From the NCBI RefSeq assembly GCF_001046635.1, contig NZ_KQ130456.1, forward strand, positions 66,589 through 130,588: a stretch of 64,000 nucleotides of DNA, read 5' to 3'. The DNA comes from Novosphingobium barchaimii LL02 (lineage in GTDB: Bacteria > Pseudomonadota > Alphaproteobacteria > Sphingomonadales > Sphingomonadaceae). A model generated the notes under the pieces. That model saw only the letters and a list, made by a program, of their open reading frames with translations, did not search any database and had not been told where the DNA came from. Made by a program: the position numbers and the translations under genes. Below are positions 1 to 9,423 of the stretch, one piece after another (the stretch's first letter is position 1; each line of letters begins with the position of its first letter).

Positions 1-147
1 GCACTGCGCGGCGTGACGTACCGCCCGATGGCCGCAGGACCGCTGCTGGCGCGCAACCTCGGGGTTTACGGTCTGGGCGGACTGGTGGCGCCGTTCGTCG
101 GGATCAAGCTGATCGACATGGCGGTTTCCGGGCTGGGGCTGGTGTGA
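1..147 (+). CDS. kdpB: KdpB C-terminus (potassium-transporting P-type ATPase subunit B), 5' truncated
   Basis: This open frame runs in from the window edge and ends with TGA at 145-147, leaving 48 residues. The segment is hydrophobic and reads like the last transmembrane helix of KdpB ([13 protein letters not shown] followed by GIKLIDM). It precedes kdpC, kdpD and kdpE on the same strand, which supports the call. KdpB is the ATP-hydrolysing subunit of the inner-membrane KdpFABC high-affinity K+ pump. The catalytic phosphorylation domain lies outside the window, so identity rests on the C-terminal sequence and the operon context. Confidence 0.85.
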   Translation, partial: ALRGVTYRPMAAGPLLARNLGVYGLGGLVAPFVGIKLIDMAVSGLGLV

Positions 148-224
148 TGATCCGCAGCTTCTCTGTCCACGCCATCGCGTTGCCGCCCCCATCGCGCTGC
201 CAGCATGGTCCCGTTCGCACGCAC

Positions 225-314
225 CGTCATCCTGAACTCGTTTCAGGATCCATCGTGCCGATCAGGCGGCGGTTCGAAAGGAAAAATGGACCCTGAAACG
301 GGTTCAGGGTGACG
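225..314. repeat. REP-like palindrome between kdpB and kdpC
   Basis: Two 28-base arms (225-252 and 287-314) are inverted copies differing at only four positions, separated by 34 bases. The arms contain the TTCAGGATCCA / TGGACCCTGAA type sequence seen in dispersed palindromic repeats of sphingomonads. The surrounding gap (148-382) has no gene. kdpB and kdpC are usually almost adjacent, so the gap looks like an insertion into the operon. An effect on kdpC expression is possible but is only inferred. Confidence 0.8.
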
Positions 315-382
315 CTTTCCTTTCGGGGACGCGCACCCCTTCCCTTCACGCTGCCCCGCTCGCTGTCCCAAGGAGACACACG

Positions 383-979
383 ATGACCCACCACCTCACC
401 ACCGCCCTGCGCCCTGCGCTGGTGCTTACCGCGCTTTTCGCCCTGCTGCTGGGTCTTGCCTACCCTCTCGCCCTCACCGGCATCGCGCAGGCCCTGTTCC
501 CCAGCCAGGCCAATGGCAGCCTGATCGAGCGAGACGGCCGCGTCGTCGGCTCGCACCTGATCGGGCAGGCTTTCGCCGCGCCAGGCTACTTCCACGGACG
601 CCCTTCCGCCGCCGGGGCCGGGTACGATGCCATGGCCTCGTCCGGCTCCAACCTCGGCCCGGCCAGCAAGGCGCTGGCGGACCGGGTCGCGGGGGATGTC
701 GCCAAATTGCGGAAATCACCGGGGACCAACGTTCCGTCCGACCTGGTGACGACTTCCGCCTCGGGACTTGACCCCCACGTCAGCCCCGAGGCGGCCCTTT
801 GGCAGGTGGAGCGCGTCGCCAGGGCGCGCGGCCTCGACCCGGCGCGGGTCAAGGCGCTGGTAACGCTGCACGAGGAACACCCCCTGCTCGGCTTCATCGG
901 CGAAGACCGCGTCAACGTCCTCGAACTCAATCTGGCCCTCGACAGCATGGCGAAGACCGGCGCACAAGCAGCCCGGTGA
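383..979 (+). CDS. kdpC: KdpC, potassium-transporting ATPase subunit C
   Basis: This 198-residue protein is the KdpC subunit, which stabilises the KdpFABC complex and assists ATP binding by KdpB. It has one N-terminal transmembrane helix (about residues 10-35, [17 protein letters not shown]) followed by a soluble periplasmic-type domain containing the family segments [17 protein letters not shown] and [14 protein letters not shown]. Length matches the family (about 190-200). The start is ATG 383, with AAGGAG 8 bases upstream. Its TGA stop overlaps the GTG start of kdpD, indicating translational coupling. It is separated from kdpB by a 235-base gap holding a REP palindrome, which is unusual for this operon. 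Confidence 0.95.
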   Translation: MTHHLTTALRPALVLTALFALLLGLAYPLALTGIAQALFPSQANGSLIERDGRVVGSHLIGQAFAAPGYFHGRPSAAGAGYDAMASSGSNLGPASKALADRVAGDVAKLRKSPGTNVPSDLVTTSASGLDPHVSPEAALWQVERVARARGLDPARVKALVTLHEEHPLLGFIGEDRVNVLELNLALDSMAKTGAQAAR

Positions 980-3645
980 ATCTGCCTGACAACCCCCTCC
1001 GGCCCGACCCCGACGCCCTGCTCCGCGCCGCAGCGCGCGAGGGGCGCGGCCGCCTCAAGGTCTTCCTCGGGGCGGCTCCGGGCGTGGGCAAGACTTACGA
1101 GATGCTGGGCGAAGGCGCCGCGCGCCGCGCCGCCGGGACCGACGTTGTGGTCGGCGTGGTCGAAACCCACGGCCGCGCCGAAACCGCCGCTCGCCTGCGC
1201 GGGCTGGAAATCGTGCCCCTCCAGCGCATCACCTACGAAGGCCACGCGCTGGAGGAGATGGACATCGACGCGGTGCTCGCCCGCCGCCCCGCCCTGGTGC
1301 TGGTGGACGAGCTGGCCCACACCAATGCGCCCGGCAGCCGCCACGACAAGCGCTGGCAGGACGTGGAAGAACTGCTCGATGCCGGGATCGACGTCTGGTC
1401 CACCCTCAACGTCCAGCACCTCGAAAGCCTGAACGACGTCGTCGCCTCGTTCACCCATGTGCGCGTGCGCGAAACCCTGCCCGACCGCATGCTGGACGCC
1501 GCCGACCTCGAAGTGGTCGACATCCCGCCCGACGAACTGATCGAGCGCCTGCGCCAGGGCAAAGTCTACGTCCCTGAGGAAGCAGGCCGCGCGCTGGGCA
1601 ACTTCTTCTCCAAATCCAACCTGTCCGCTTTACGCGAACTTGCCCTGCGCCGCGCCGCGCAGGCGGTCGACGCGCAGATGCTGGAGCATGTGCGCGCTCA
1701 CGCCATGGCCGGGACATGGGCGGCAAGCGACCGCGTCGTCGTCGCCGTCAGCGAGCAGCGCGCAGGCATGGAGCTGGTGCGTACTGCCAAGCGCCTTGCC
1801 GATGCGCAGCGCGTACCCTGGACCGCCGTGCACATCGAAACCCCGCGCACCGCCCGCCTCGGCGCCGCAGACAACGCCCAGCTCGCCGAAACCCTCCACC
1901 TCGCCGCGCAGCTGGGTGGGCAGGTCGCCAGCGTACCCGCCGAAAGCGTCCTCGCCGGGCTGAGCCAGTTCGCTGCCGAGGCCCGCGCGACGCAGCTGGT
2001 GGTGGGCAAGTCCAGCCGCTCGCGCTGGTTCGAGATGCGCCACGGCTCGATCGTCGACGCGCTGGTGCGCGGGCGCGGGCACGGCATGGCCCTCTACGTC
2101 CTGCCGATGGACACACCCCCGCCGCGCCGCCGCGCCCACGACCTGCATCTGGGCAGCTGGGGCACGATGGGCGGCTACCTCGTCTCGCTGGGGCTGACAC
2201 TGGCGGTAACGCTGGCAGGCGCGCTGATTGGATCGAGCGGGACGATCACCGACCTTGGCATCATCTACCTCGTCCCGGTGATGCTGGCGGCGACGCGCTA
2301 CGGCCTGCGGACGGGGATCGTCACCGGCCTCGTCTCCTCGCTCGCCTACAATTTCTTCTTCATCCCGCCCACGCATACGCTGACGATCGAGGACCCGCGC
2401 AATATCGTCACCGTGCTGGTACTGCTGGGCGTGGCGATCTTTGCCAGCCAGCTCGCCGCGCGGGTGCGCGAACATGCCCTGCAAGCGCAGGCCAGCGCCG
2501 CGCGCAGCAATGCCCAGGCCGGCTTCGCACGCCTACTCACCGCGATCAGCCGGCCGGAGGAACTGGCGCAGGTCCTGTGCGCCGAGATCGGCCGCATCCT
2601 TGACGGCAATGCCGTGCTGCTGATGCCGGGCGATCAGGGCCTGACCCTCCAGGCGAGCTGGCCCGGCCCCGCTCACCTCGAAATGCTGGACATGGCCGCC
2701 GCACGCTGGGCCTTCGAGAACGACCAGCCCGCCGGGCGCGGCTCGGACACACTCACCGCATCGGAATGGCTGTTCCACCCGATCGCGGCGGGCCAGACCT
2801 GCCTCGGCGTCTTTGGCCTTTCACGCAGCGATGCCCGCGCGCCGGTGCGCCCCGACCAGCTGCCGCTGCTGCTTAGCCTACTCGACCAGGGCGGACTGGC
2901 GCTGGAGCGTATCGCGCTCGAAGCCCAGATGGCGGAACTGGTACAGGTGCGCGAGCGGGACCGGCTGCGCCAGACGCTGCTATCTTCGGTCAGCCACGAC
3001 CTGCGCACGCCGCTCACCACGATGCTGGGTTCGCTCGCGGAACTGCGCGCATCCGAACCGGCACAGGCGGGCCTGCTGGCACAGGCGCGCGGCGCGGGCG
3101 AGCGGCTGCACCGCTTCGTCGGCAACCTGCTCGACATGGTCCGCATCGAGGCGGGCGCCCTGCACGGCACCACCGAGCCGGTGGACCTTGCCGAAGCCGT
3201 CGCCGCCGTTTTGCAGGACATGCGTGCGGTGCTGTCCGGCTATTCGGTGGAAGCGGCGATCCCGTTCGACACGCCGATGGTTCTGGTGGACCCGCAGCTG
3301 TTCCAGCACTGCCTGCTCAACCTGGTGGATAATGCCGCCAAGCATGGCGATCCCGGCCGCGAAATCACCCTGCGCGCCCACCGTACCGCCAGCGGTATCG
3401 ACCTCGACGTCCTCGACGCCGGCCCCGGCATCCCCGAGGGCGAGGAGGAACGCATCTTCGGCACGTTCGCCCGCATAGAAGGTTCGGATCGCAAGGGCGG
3501 CTCTGGGCTGGGCCTCGCCATCGTCAAGGGTTTCGCGCAGGCTATGGGGCTAACCGTCTCCGCCGCGAACCGTGACGACGCGCCCGGTGCGCGCTTCACC
3601 CTGCATTTCGACCAGGAACACCTCAAGGAATGGCCCGAGGAATGA
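976..3645 (+). CDS. kdpD: KdpD, osmosensitive K+ channel sensor histidine kinase
   Basis: This 889-residue membrane sensor kinase phosphorylates KdpE under K+ limitation. Domains in order: N-terminal KdpD domain with Walker-A-like GAAPGVGKT (about 32-40), a universal-stress-protein-like domain (about 250-370), a four-helix DUF4118 membrane block (about 395-500), a GAF-like linker, HisKA with [11 protein letters not shown] (phospho-acceptor about H674), and an HATPase with [20 protein letters not shown] and GGSGLGLA. The start is GTG 976 in a GTGA overlap with kdpC. The same frame is open back to 799, but that extension would lie inside kdpC and does not resemble KdpD. The stop overlaps the kdpE start. 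Confidence 0.96.
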   Translation: MNLPDNPLRPDPDALLRAAAREGRGRLKVFLGAAPGVGKTYEMLGEGAARRAAGTDVVVGVVETHGRAETAARLRGLEIVPLQRITYEGHALEEMDIDAVLARRPALVLVDELAHTNAPGSRHDKRWQDVEELLDAGIDVWSTLNVQHLESLNDVVASFTHVRVRETLPDRMLDAADLEVVDIPPDELIERLRQGKVYVPEEAGRALGNFFSKSNLSALRELALRRAAQAVDAQMLEHVRAHAMAGTWAASDRVVVAVSEQRAGMELVRTAKRLADAQRVPWTAVHIETPRTARLGAADNAQLAETLHLAAQLGGQVASVPAESVLAGLSQFAAEARATQLVVGKSSRSRWFEMRHGSIVDALVRGRGHGMALYVLPMDTPPPRRRAHDLHLGSWGTMGGYLVSLGLTLAVTLAGALIGSSGTITDLGIIYLVPVMLAATRYGLRTGIVTGLVSSLAYNFFFIPPTHTLTIEDPRNIVTVLVLLGVAIFASQLAARVREHALQAQASAARSNAQAGFARLLTAISRPEELAQVLCAEIGRILDGNAVLLMPGDQGLTLQASWPGPAHLEMLDMAAARWAFENDQPAGRGSDTLTASEWLFHPIAAGQTCLGVFGLSRSDARAPVRPDQLPLLLSLLDQGGLALERIALEAQMAELVQVRERDRLRQTLLSSVSHDLRTPLTTMLGSLAELRASEPAQAGLLAQARGAGERLHRFVGNLLDMVRIEAGALHGTTEPVDLAEAVAAVLQDMRAVLSGYSVEAAIPFDTPMVLVDPQLFQHCLLNLVDNAAKHGDPGREITLRAHRTASGIDLDVLDAGPGIPEGEEERIFGTFARIEGSDRKGGSGLGLAIVKGFAQAMGLTVSAANRDDAPGARFTLHFDQEHLKEWPEE

Positions 3646-4331
3646 GCGCAAACCCTGTGACAGTCCTTGTGGTAGACGATGAACCGGCGATCCGACGCCT
3701 GTTCCACGCCGGCCTGACGCGCGCAGGATACCGCGTGGTGGAAGCCGGCACAGCGCGCGAGGCGATGACCGCGCTCGATATCGACAAGCCCGAAGTGGTC
3801 CTGCTCGACCTCGGCCTGCCCGACCGTGACGGGCTGGAACTGATACCTCTGATGGCCGGGCGCACCGCTGTCCTCGTCGTATCCGCGCGCGATGAAACCG
3901 CCCAGAAGATCGCAGCGCTGGACCTTGGTGCGGACGATTACGTGTCGAAACCCTTCGACAGCGAGGAAGTCCTTGCCCGCATCCGCACCGCCCTGCGCCG
4001 CCGCCTGCCCGAAGGACCGGCTGGCCGGCAGGTGCGCGTGGGCGCGGTGGAGATAGACCTCATGGCCCGCGCCGTGCGCAAGGGCGGAGCAGAGGTTCAC
4101 CTCACGCCCAAGGAATACGGATTCCTTGCGGAACTGGCGCGCAATCCGGGGCGGGTCATCACGCACGCCCAGCTACTGCGCGCGGTATGGGGACCTGGCC
4201 ACGACGACGATGTGGAATACCTACGCGTCGCGGCGCGGGGGGTGCGGCGCAAGCTGGAGGACAACCCGTCGGAGCCGGTGCTGCTCCGCAACGAACCGGG
4301 CGTTGGTTACCGGTTGACCGTCGCGGAGTAG
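3642..4331 (+). CDS. kdpE: KdpE, response regulator of the kdp operon
   Basis: This is a 229-residue OmpR/PhoB-type response regulator. The receiver domain shows the acidic pair D12-D13, phosphorylation site D56 (VVLLDLGLPDRDG) and conserved K103 (DDYVSKPF). The C-terminal winged helix (about 130-225) contains LTPKEYGFLAELARNPG and GVGYRL. I chose ATG 3642, which overlaps the kdpD stop as ATGA. An in-frame ATG at 3630 would add four residues. It is the phosphorylation partner of KdpD and would activate the kdp promoter upstream of the window. Confidence 0.95.
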   Translation: MSANPVTVLVVDDEPAIRRLFHAGLTRAGYRVVEAGTAREAMTALDIDKPEVVLLDLGLPDRDGLELIPLMAGRTAVLVVSARDETAQKIAALDLGADDYVSKPFDSEEVLARIRTALRRRLPEGPAGRQVRVGAVEIDLMARAVRKGGAEVHLTPKEYGFLAELARNPGRVITHAQLLRAVWGPGHDDDVEYLRVAARGVRRKLEDNPSEPVLLRNEPGVGYRLTVAE

Positions 4332-4344
4332 CGCGCCTGTCTTG

Positions 4345-4923
4345 TTACCAGTCGAAGAAGCGGCTGCGGCGCTTCACCGGCACCCCGTTTTCGGTGACCA
4401 CAGTGCGCGGTTCGTAAGCGGTTGGCGTCGCGGCAACCACAGTACCGCCGTTCTCCAGAGCATCGGCGCGAGCTTCGGCCTTGGCAGCACGCAGTTCGGC
4501 ATCGCGCACCCGCTCGTCGGAATCGCGGGCCGCAAGTTCGCCGCGGCGCTGGCTGGCGATGAGGTAATAGTGGCTCCACATTTGGCTATGCGCGAAAGCC
4601 AGCGCGAGGCCGCCGATGATCGCGAAGTTCTTGAGCATCATCACCCGCTGCATCGGATCGCCGAACTGCGCGTGGAAGAACAGAATGGTCATCGCGGTGA
4701 AACCGGCCAGCAGGATCGCCACCAGCCGCACCATGAACCCGGCCGCAAGGCACAGGCCCGCAACGAGTTCGAACAGGCCGGTGGGAATGGCGAGGCCCGA
4801 TGGCAGACCGGCGGCGACGATCATCGTCTCGGTGCCGCCGATGTCCATCAGCTTTCCCGCACCGGAGAATATGAAGATCAGGGCAATCAGGAAGCGCCCG
4901 ATTATGGCGGCAATCTTTGACAA
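4345..4923 (-). CDS. DoxX family membrane protein
   Basis: This 192-residue protein has about four transmembrane helices in its first 120 residues (FLIALIFIFSGAGKLMD, GLFELVAGLCLAAGFMV and two more), matching the DoxX fold. The segment FSGAGKLMD is typical of the family. The C-terminal third (about 120-192) is charged, with alanine, arginine and glutamate runs suggesting a short coiled coil, and ends in basic residues and FFDW. DoxX proteins are linked to redox and thiol stress in other bacteria; no specific role can be read here. It lies downstream of dcd, separated by a hairpin. Confidence 0.85.
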   Translation of the reverse strand: MSKIAAIIGRFLIALIFIFSGAGKLMDIGGTETMIVAAGLPSGLAIPTGLFELVAGLCLAAGFMVRLVAILLAGFTAMTILFFHAQFGDPMQRVMMLKNFAIIGGLALAFAHSQMWSHYYLIASQRRGELAARDSDERVRDAELRAAKAEARADALENGGTVVAATPTAYEPRTVVTENGVPVKRRSRFFDW

Positions 4924-4930
4924 GGCACAT

Positions 4931-4957
4931 CTCCCGGCAGTTATATCCTGCCGGGAG
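4931..4957 (-). terminator. Hairpin between dcd and doxX
   Basis: A perfect 10-bp stem (CTCCCGGCAG and its complement) with a 7-base AT-rich loop lies in the 70-base gap downstream of dcd. No clear T-tract follows on the minus strand, so it may be a weak terminator, an mRNA-processing hairpin, or part of the doxX leader. Confidence 0.5.
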
Positions 4958-4993
4958 AAGCGGGCGCGCGGGCGGTTTGTTCCCGCTTGTCGA

Positions 4994-5548
4994 TTACAGC
5001 CTTGGCAGCGTTACCCCGCGCTGGCCCATGTACTTGCCCGCACGGTCCGCATAGCTGACTTCGCACGGCTCGTTGCCCTGCAGGAAAAGGAATTGGCAGG
5101 CGCCTTCATTGGCGTAGATCTTGGCAGGCAGCGGCGTGGTATTGGAGAATTCCAGCGTTACGTGGCCTTCCCAGCCCGGCTCCAGCGGGGTGACGTTCAC
5201 GATGATTCCGCAGCGCGCATATGTGCTTTTGCCCAGGCAAATCACCAGAACGTCCTTGGGCACCCGAAAGTATTCCACCGTACGCGCCAGCGCGAACGAG
5301 TTGGGCGGGATCACGCAGCAGTCCGTCTTGCGATCCACGAAGGAATTGCTGTCGAAGTTCTTGGGATCGACCACCGCCGAATCGACATTGGTGAAGATCT
5401 TGAACTCGTCCGCCACCCGCGCATCGTAGCCATAGGAGGACAGGCCGTAGGAAATGCACCCGTCACGGCGCTGCGCTTCCACAAACGGCTCGATCATGCC
5501 GTGTGCCTGGGCCTGGGTACGGATCCACTTGTCGCTTTGAATTGCCAT
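4994..5548 (-). CDS. dcd: dCTP deaminase
   Basis: This 184-residue enzyme deaminates dCTP to dUTP for dTMP synthesis. Family motifs are visible: [34 protein letters not shown] and [10 protein letters not shown]. The start is ATG 5548 ([10 protein letters not shown]), which gives the usual family length. The frame is open 12 codons further to 5584, but that extension does not resemble known Dcd N-termini and has no better ribosome-binding site. It diverges from wecB and precedes doxX on the minus strand. Confidence 0.95.
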   Translation of the reverse strand: MAIQSDKWIRTQAQAHGMIEPFVEAQRRDGCISYGLSSYGYDARVADEFKIFTNVDSAVVDPKNFDSNSFVDRKTDCCVIPPNSFALARTVEYFRVPKDVLVICLGKSTYARCGIIVNVTPLEPGWEGHVTLEFSNTTPLPAKIYANEGACQFLFLQGNEPCEVSYADRAGKYMGQRGVTLPRL

Positions 5549-5664
5549 GCCCGCTGCTTTGCCCAAGACGAGGGGATTGTCCACCCGGCCCCGCCACGCC
5601 GTGCGGGAATAGTGACCCGCGCCTCTTATTCCATGCTTAACATTCGCCTGCTATCGCACCCTTC

Positions 5665-6792
5665 ATGACCAGTCCCGCACGCATCCTAGTCGTATTCGGC
5701 ACCCGGCCCGAGGCGATCAAGCTTTTCCCCGTGGTCCATGCCCTTAAGGCCGATCCTCGCTTCGAATGCGTGGTCTGCGTCTCGGCGCAGCACCGCCAGA
5801 TGCTGGATCAGGTGCTTGAGATCGCCGGGATCGTGCCCGATCACGACCTCGACGTGATGCAGCCCGACCAGACGCTCGACGCGCTTACCGCCAACCTGCT
5901 CACCGGGCTGGGCAAAGTCATGGACATCGTCAAGCCCGACCGCGTCATCGTGCAGGGCGATACCGCCACCGCCATGTCCGGCGCGCTGGCGGCGTACTAT
6001 CGCAAGGTTCCGGTCGACCATGTCGAAGCGGGCCTGCGCAGCTACAACATCTACCACCCCTGGCCCGAAGAGGTGAACCGCAAGATCATCGGCGCCATGG
6101 CCTCCCTTCACTTCGCGCCGACCACCACCAGCGAGGCCGCGCTCCTGAGGGAAAACATCGCAGCTGACCGCGTCCACGTCACCGGCAACACCGTGATCGA
6201 CGCGCTGAAGTGGGTGACCGCGCAGATCGAGGCCAACCCTGCCCTCGCCTGCGGCCTAGCACCGCTCGAAGCCAGGTTTGCAGGCAAACGCATCATCGGC
6301 GTCACCAGCCACCGCCGCGAGAATTTCGGCGAGGGCATGGAGCAGATCGCCCAGGCCATCCGCGAAATCGCCCAGCGCCCCGATACCGCCGTGATCTTCC
6401 CGGTCCACCTCAACCCCAATGTACGCAAGGTGATGAACGAAGGCCTTGCAGGCCTCGACAACGTCGCCCTGATCGAGCCGCTGGACTACCCGCACTTCGC
6501 CCGTCTGCTCGCCATCGCCGAGATCATGCTGACCGACAGCGGCGGCGTGCAGGAAGAAGCCCCGGCGCTGGGCAAGCCGGTCATCGTCATGCGCGAAACC
6601 ACCGAGCGCCCCGAAGGCGTGGAAGCGGGCACCGCAAAACTGGTCGGCACCGACGCGCGCCGCATCGTTACCGAAATTTCAACCCTGTTGGACGATAAGG
6701 CGGCCTACGAGGCCATGGCGCGCGCTCACAACCCGTTCGGGGATGGGCATACTTCCAGCCGAATCGTGGAGTTGCTTGCGAATGAAATCTGA
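5665..6792 (+). CDS. wecB: UDP-N-acetylglucosamine 2-epimerase (non-hydrolysing)
   Basis: This 375-residue cytoplasmic enzyme interconverts UDP-GlcNAc and UDP-ManNAc. Diagnostic segments include FGTRPEAIKLFPV at the N-terminus, QGDTATAMSG, HVEAGLRSYN, SHRRENFGEG and DSGGVQEEAPALGKP followed by RETTERPEG. Length fits the family. Its stop overlaps the start of wecC by 11 bases, so the two form a coupled pair making UDP-ManNAcA for a surface polysaccharide. No glycosyltransferase or polymerase genes accompany them here. Confidence 0.96.
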   Translation: MTSPARILVVFGTRPEAIKLFPVVHALKADPRFECVVCVSAQHRQMLDQVLEIAGIVPDHDLDVMQPDQTLDALTANLLTGLGKVMDIVKPDRVIVQGDTATAMSGALAAYYRKVPVDHVEAGLRSYNIYHPWPEEVNRKIIGAMASLHFAPTTTSEAALLRENIAADRVHVTGNTVIDALKWVTAQIEANPALACGLAPLEARFAGKRIIGVTSHRRENFGEGMEQIAQAIREIAQRPDTAVIFPVHLNPNVRKVMNEGLAGLDNVALIEPLDYPHFARLLAIAEIMLTDSGGVQEEAPALGKPVIVMRETTERPEGVEAGTAKLVGTDARRIVTEISTLLDDKAAYEAMARAHNPFGDGHTSSRIVELLANEI

Positions 6793-8086
6793 CAATAAGC
6801 CCAGCGTCTGTGTCGTCGGCCTTGGCTACATCGGACTTCCCACCGCGGCTGTGATCGCCCGCGCGGGGTGCAAGGTGCTTGGCCTCGACGTTTCGCAGAA
6901 GGTGGTCGACACCATCAATCGCGGCGAAATCCACATCGAGGAGGTCGATCTGGACGGCCTCGTGCAGGGCGTCGTCGCGCGCGGGCTGCTCTCGGCCTCG
7001 ATCGAGGTTGCCCCGGCCGACATCTTCGTCATCGCCGTGCCCACGCCTTTCGATAAGGACCATGCGCCCGACATCTCCTACGTCCTGGCCGCCGGGCGCA
7101 CCATCGCGCCGGTGCTGAAAGCAGGCGACGTGGTGATCCTGGAATCGACCTCGCCGGTGGGCACCACCGAGAAGATGCGCGACATGATCGCCGAGATGCG
7201 CCCGGATCTGAAGATCCCCGGCCTGACGCGCGAAACGCCCGACATCTCGATCGCCTATTGCCCCGAACGCGTCCTGCCCGGCCGCATCCTGGAAGAGCTG
7301 ACCAACAACGACCGCTCCATCGGTGGCATCACCCCGCGCTGCGCCCGCAAGGCGCTGGCGTTCTACAAGCGCTTCGTGCGCGGCGAATGCGTCACCACCG
7401 ATGCCCGCGCGGCCGAAATGACCAAGCTGGTCGAGAACGCATACCGCGACGTCAACATCGCCTTTGCGAATGAGCTTTCCATCGTCGCCGATCGCATGGG
7501 GCTGGACGTGTGGGAGGTGATCCGCCTCGCCAACCGCCACCCGCGCGTCAACATCCTCTCGCCCGGTCCGGGCGTGGGCGGTCACTGCATCGCGGTGGAC
7601 CCCTGGTTCATCGTCCATAGCGCGCCTGAGGAAACCCCGCTGATCCGCACCGCGCGCGGCGTCAACGACGGCAAGATGCACCACGTCATCGCCAAGGCCG
7701 AAGCTCTGGTGGAAGCGCATCCCGATGCCCGCATCGCGTGCCTGGGCCTCGCCTTCAAAGCCAATATCGACGATTTCCGCGAAAGCCCTGCCCGTTTCGT
7801 CGCCAGCCGCCTTGCCCGCAAGTTCGGCAACCGCATGTCGGTGGTGGAGCCTTACGCTGACGAACTGCCGCTGGAATTCACCGATTCCGGCGTCACCCAC
7901 ATCGACGTCGACGAGGCGCTGGAGACCTGCGACATCCTGATAGTGCTGGTGGACCATGACGTGTTCCGCGTCGTCCCGCTGGCCGAGCGCGCCGACAAGC
8001 TGGTCTACGACACCCGTGGCATCTGGCCCGACCAACCCCGCGTAGTGCGTGAAGATGCGGCAAAGCTGGCCGTGGCCGCAGGCTGA
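6782..8086 (+). CDS. wecC: UDP-N-acetyl-D-mannosamine dehydrogenase
   Basis: This 434-residue NAD-dependent dehydrogenase oxidises UDP-ManNAc to UDP-ManNAcA. It shows the N-terminal Rossmann motif VVGLGYIGLPTA, the central KLVENAYRDVNIAFANE segment, and the catalytic-cysteine motif GPGVGGHCIAVDPWF. The ATG at 6782 lies inside the wecB 3' end and gives the family N-terminus (MKSDNKPSVCVVGLGYIG). An ATG 13 codons earlier adds residues unlike the family. A hairpin follows the gene. Confidence 0.95.
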   Translation: MKSDNKPSVCVVGLGYIGLPTAAVIARAGCKVLGLDVSQKVVDTINRGEIHIEEVDLDGLVQGVVARGLLSASIEVAPADIFVIAVPTPFDKDHAPDISYVLAAGRTIAPVLKAGDVVILESTSPVGTTEKMRDMIAEMRPDLKIPGLTRETPDISIAYCPERVLPGRILEELTNNDRSIGGITPRCARKALAFYKRFVRGECVTTDARAAEMTKLVENAYRDVNIAFANELSIVADRMGLDVWEVIRLANRHPRVNILSPGPGVGGHCIAVDPWFIVHSAPEETPLIRTARGVNDGKMHHVIAKAEALVEAHPDARIACLGLAFKANIDDFRESPARFVASRLARKFGNRMSVVEPYADELPLEFTDSGVTHIDVDEALETCDILIVLVDHDVFRVVPLAERADKLVYDTRGIWPDQPRVVREDAAKLAVAAG

Positions 8087-8096
8087 ATTTGCATCT

Positions 8097-8126
8097 GACG
8101 GCGCTGGCCATCATGCCGGCGCCGTC
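8097..8126 (+). terminator. Hairpin downstream of wecC
   Basis: Arms GACGGCGC (8097-8104) and GCGCCGTC (8119-8126) form a perfect 8-bp stem, extended inside by GGC/GCC. It starts 10 bases after the wecC stop. No T-run follows, so termination strength is uncertain. Confidence 0.45.
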
Positions 8127-8342
8127 CTCCCGCCGGACCTGAAATTGGTCGGGGCGGCGGCATTCTTGCATCGGAAACGGCAGCGTAGAACAATCCGCTG
8201 CGGATCGTTTACATTCGATTCGCCCAATCATTTCATCGCTGTGGACGAACCGACGAATTGAGCGATGAACCGTTGCAGAGACGCGGCGGCTGACAGGCCC
8301 CTTCGCTATCGCAGCAAGACTTGCGCGTTATAACACTAATCC

Positions 8343-8873
8343 ATGAGAATGGTTCCCCAGATCGCCGCACTTGCACTGTCGTTCGCAGCTATTGTGGCGA
8401 CTCCGGCGATGGCCCAGCCTCTCCAGTGCGTGCCTTATGCCCGCGCTCACTCCGCCATCGACCTTCATGGCAACGCCGCTACCTGGTGGGCGCAGGCCGA
8501 AGGCAACTACGATCGCGGCCAAACCCCGCGCGCCGGTTCGGTGCTGGTGTTCAAGGCGAGCGGCGCGATGCGCGTCGGCCATGTCGCTGTCGTCAAGAAG
8601 ATCGTCGATGACCGTCACGTCGTCCTCAACCACGCCAACTGGTCACGCCCCGGTATGATAGAAACCTCGGCCTTGGCCGAAGACGTTTCGGCAAAGGGCG
8701 ACTGGAGCAACGTGCGCGTATGGTACTCGCCCACCCAGTCGCTGGGCCTGCGCGCCAGCCCCGCTTTCGGTTTCATCTACGCACCGGGCACGCAGGACGC
8801 CGAGCCGGCGATTGCCGCACCGCACCGCGAACGCTTCGAAACCGCCTTCGCCGATATCGCCGCCAAGGGCTGA
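8343..8873 (+). CDS. Secreted CHAP-domain peptidoglycan hydrolase-like protein
   Basis: This 176-residue protein has a clear signal peptide (about 1-24, ending ATPAMAQ). The mature part is a CHAP fold: catalytic-type Cys29 in QCVPYAR, then AGSVLVF, and the catalytic His in RVGHVAVV (about H80), followed by VVLNHANW. CHAP enzymes cleave peptide bonds or amide links in peptidoglycan. The C-terminal 40 residues are not recognised. It is monocistronic after wecC; the AT-rich upstream stretch includes TATAAC near 8329, a possible -10 element. Confidence 0.85.
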   Translation: MRMVPQIAALALSFAAIVATPAMAQPLQCVPYARAHSAIDLHGNAATWWAQAEGNYDRGQTPRAGSVLVFKASGAMRVGHVAVVKKIVDDRHVVLNHANWSRPGMIETSALAEDVSAKGDWSNVRVWYSPTQSLGLRASPAFGFIYAPGTQDAEPAIAAPHRERFETAFADIAAKG

Positions 8874-9058
8874 TCCAAGCGCCTGCGACCCCTGACCAGG
8901 ACGCTGCCCACGGCAGGCACGATGCTTGACCGCGAGCAAGGGCGCCATGGCCGAACATCCCCTGACGCCGCTCAAAACCAAGCCATCCGTGGCTAAACGG
9001 CGCAAGGAAACTCGCGTCTGAACCTCCCCACTCCGGCAGGGAGGAGCAGCCAAGTTCC

Positions 9059-9277
9059 TTACCTGCAGACCCTGACCTTCCGGCCCTTCTGCATCTGATA
9101 GCGGCAGGTGACCTTCTTCTGCGCCTTCGCGCGGGTTGTCTTGACGGCAGCCTTGTTCTGAACCGCGCGCGTTTCTGCAGTATGCGCGGCATGCCCGGCC
9201 GGCTGCGCAGCGGCGAGCGTGGGCGCAAAAACGCCAAATGCCAGAGCGGCTAGAAGGGTAACGCTGGTTGTCTTCAC
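9059..9277 (-). CDS. Small secreted basic protein, function unknown
   Basis: This 72-residue protein starts at GTG 9277, preceded by GGAAGGA 10 bases upstream. The first 24 residues are a signal peptide (LLAALAFGVFAPTLAAA). The mature part is rich in Ala, Lys, Arg and Gln and ends with a short cysteine-bracketed segment (VTCRYQMQKGRKVRVC) that could form a disulfide. The frame is open further upstream, but without a comparable start signal. No family is recognised. The charge suggests an envelope or polyanion interaction, which is inference. Confidence 0.7.
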   Translation of the reverse strand: MKTTSVTLLAALAFGVFAPTLAAAQPAGHAAHTAETRAVQNKAAVKTTRAKAQKKVTCRYQMQKGRKVRVCR

Positions 9278-9423
9278 GTGTCTTCGATCCTTCCCGGGCA
9301 TGTCCCGGTCAAGGCGGCCAATGGCCACGGCGTCGCACCCGCCAGCCACCTGCAAGACACGAGCGCGCCTTAAGTTGCGGTGAACGCCAAGAGAAAGACT
9401 CACCCCAGCTTCTTTAGGCGCCT

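Noticed and set aside
799-975. N-terminal extension of kdpD
   Set aside because: It would lie wholly inside kdpC, has no ribosome-binding site, and its sequence is out-of-frame kdpC DNA; the GTGA overlap start at 976 is far better.
4931-4957. Attachment or recombination site
   Set aside because: A simple 10-bp hairpin with no integrase, tRNA overlap or direct repeat nearby.
6668-8035. Long open frame antisense to wecC
   Set aside because: It mirrors the codons of a clear dehydrogenase gene; high GC content makes long antisense frames common.
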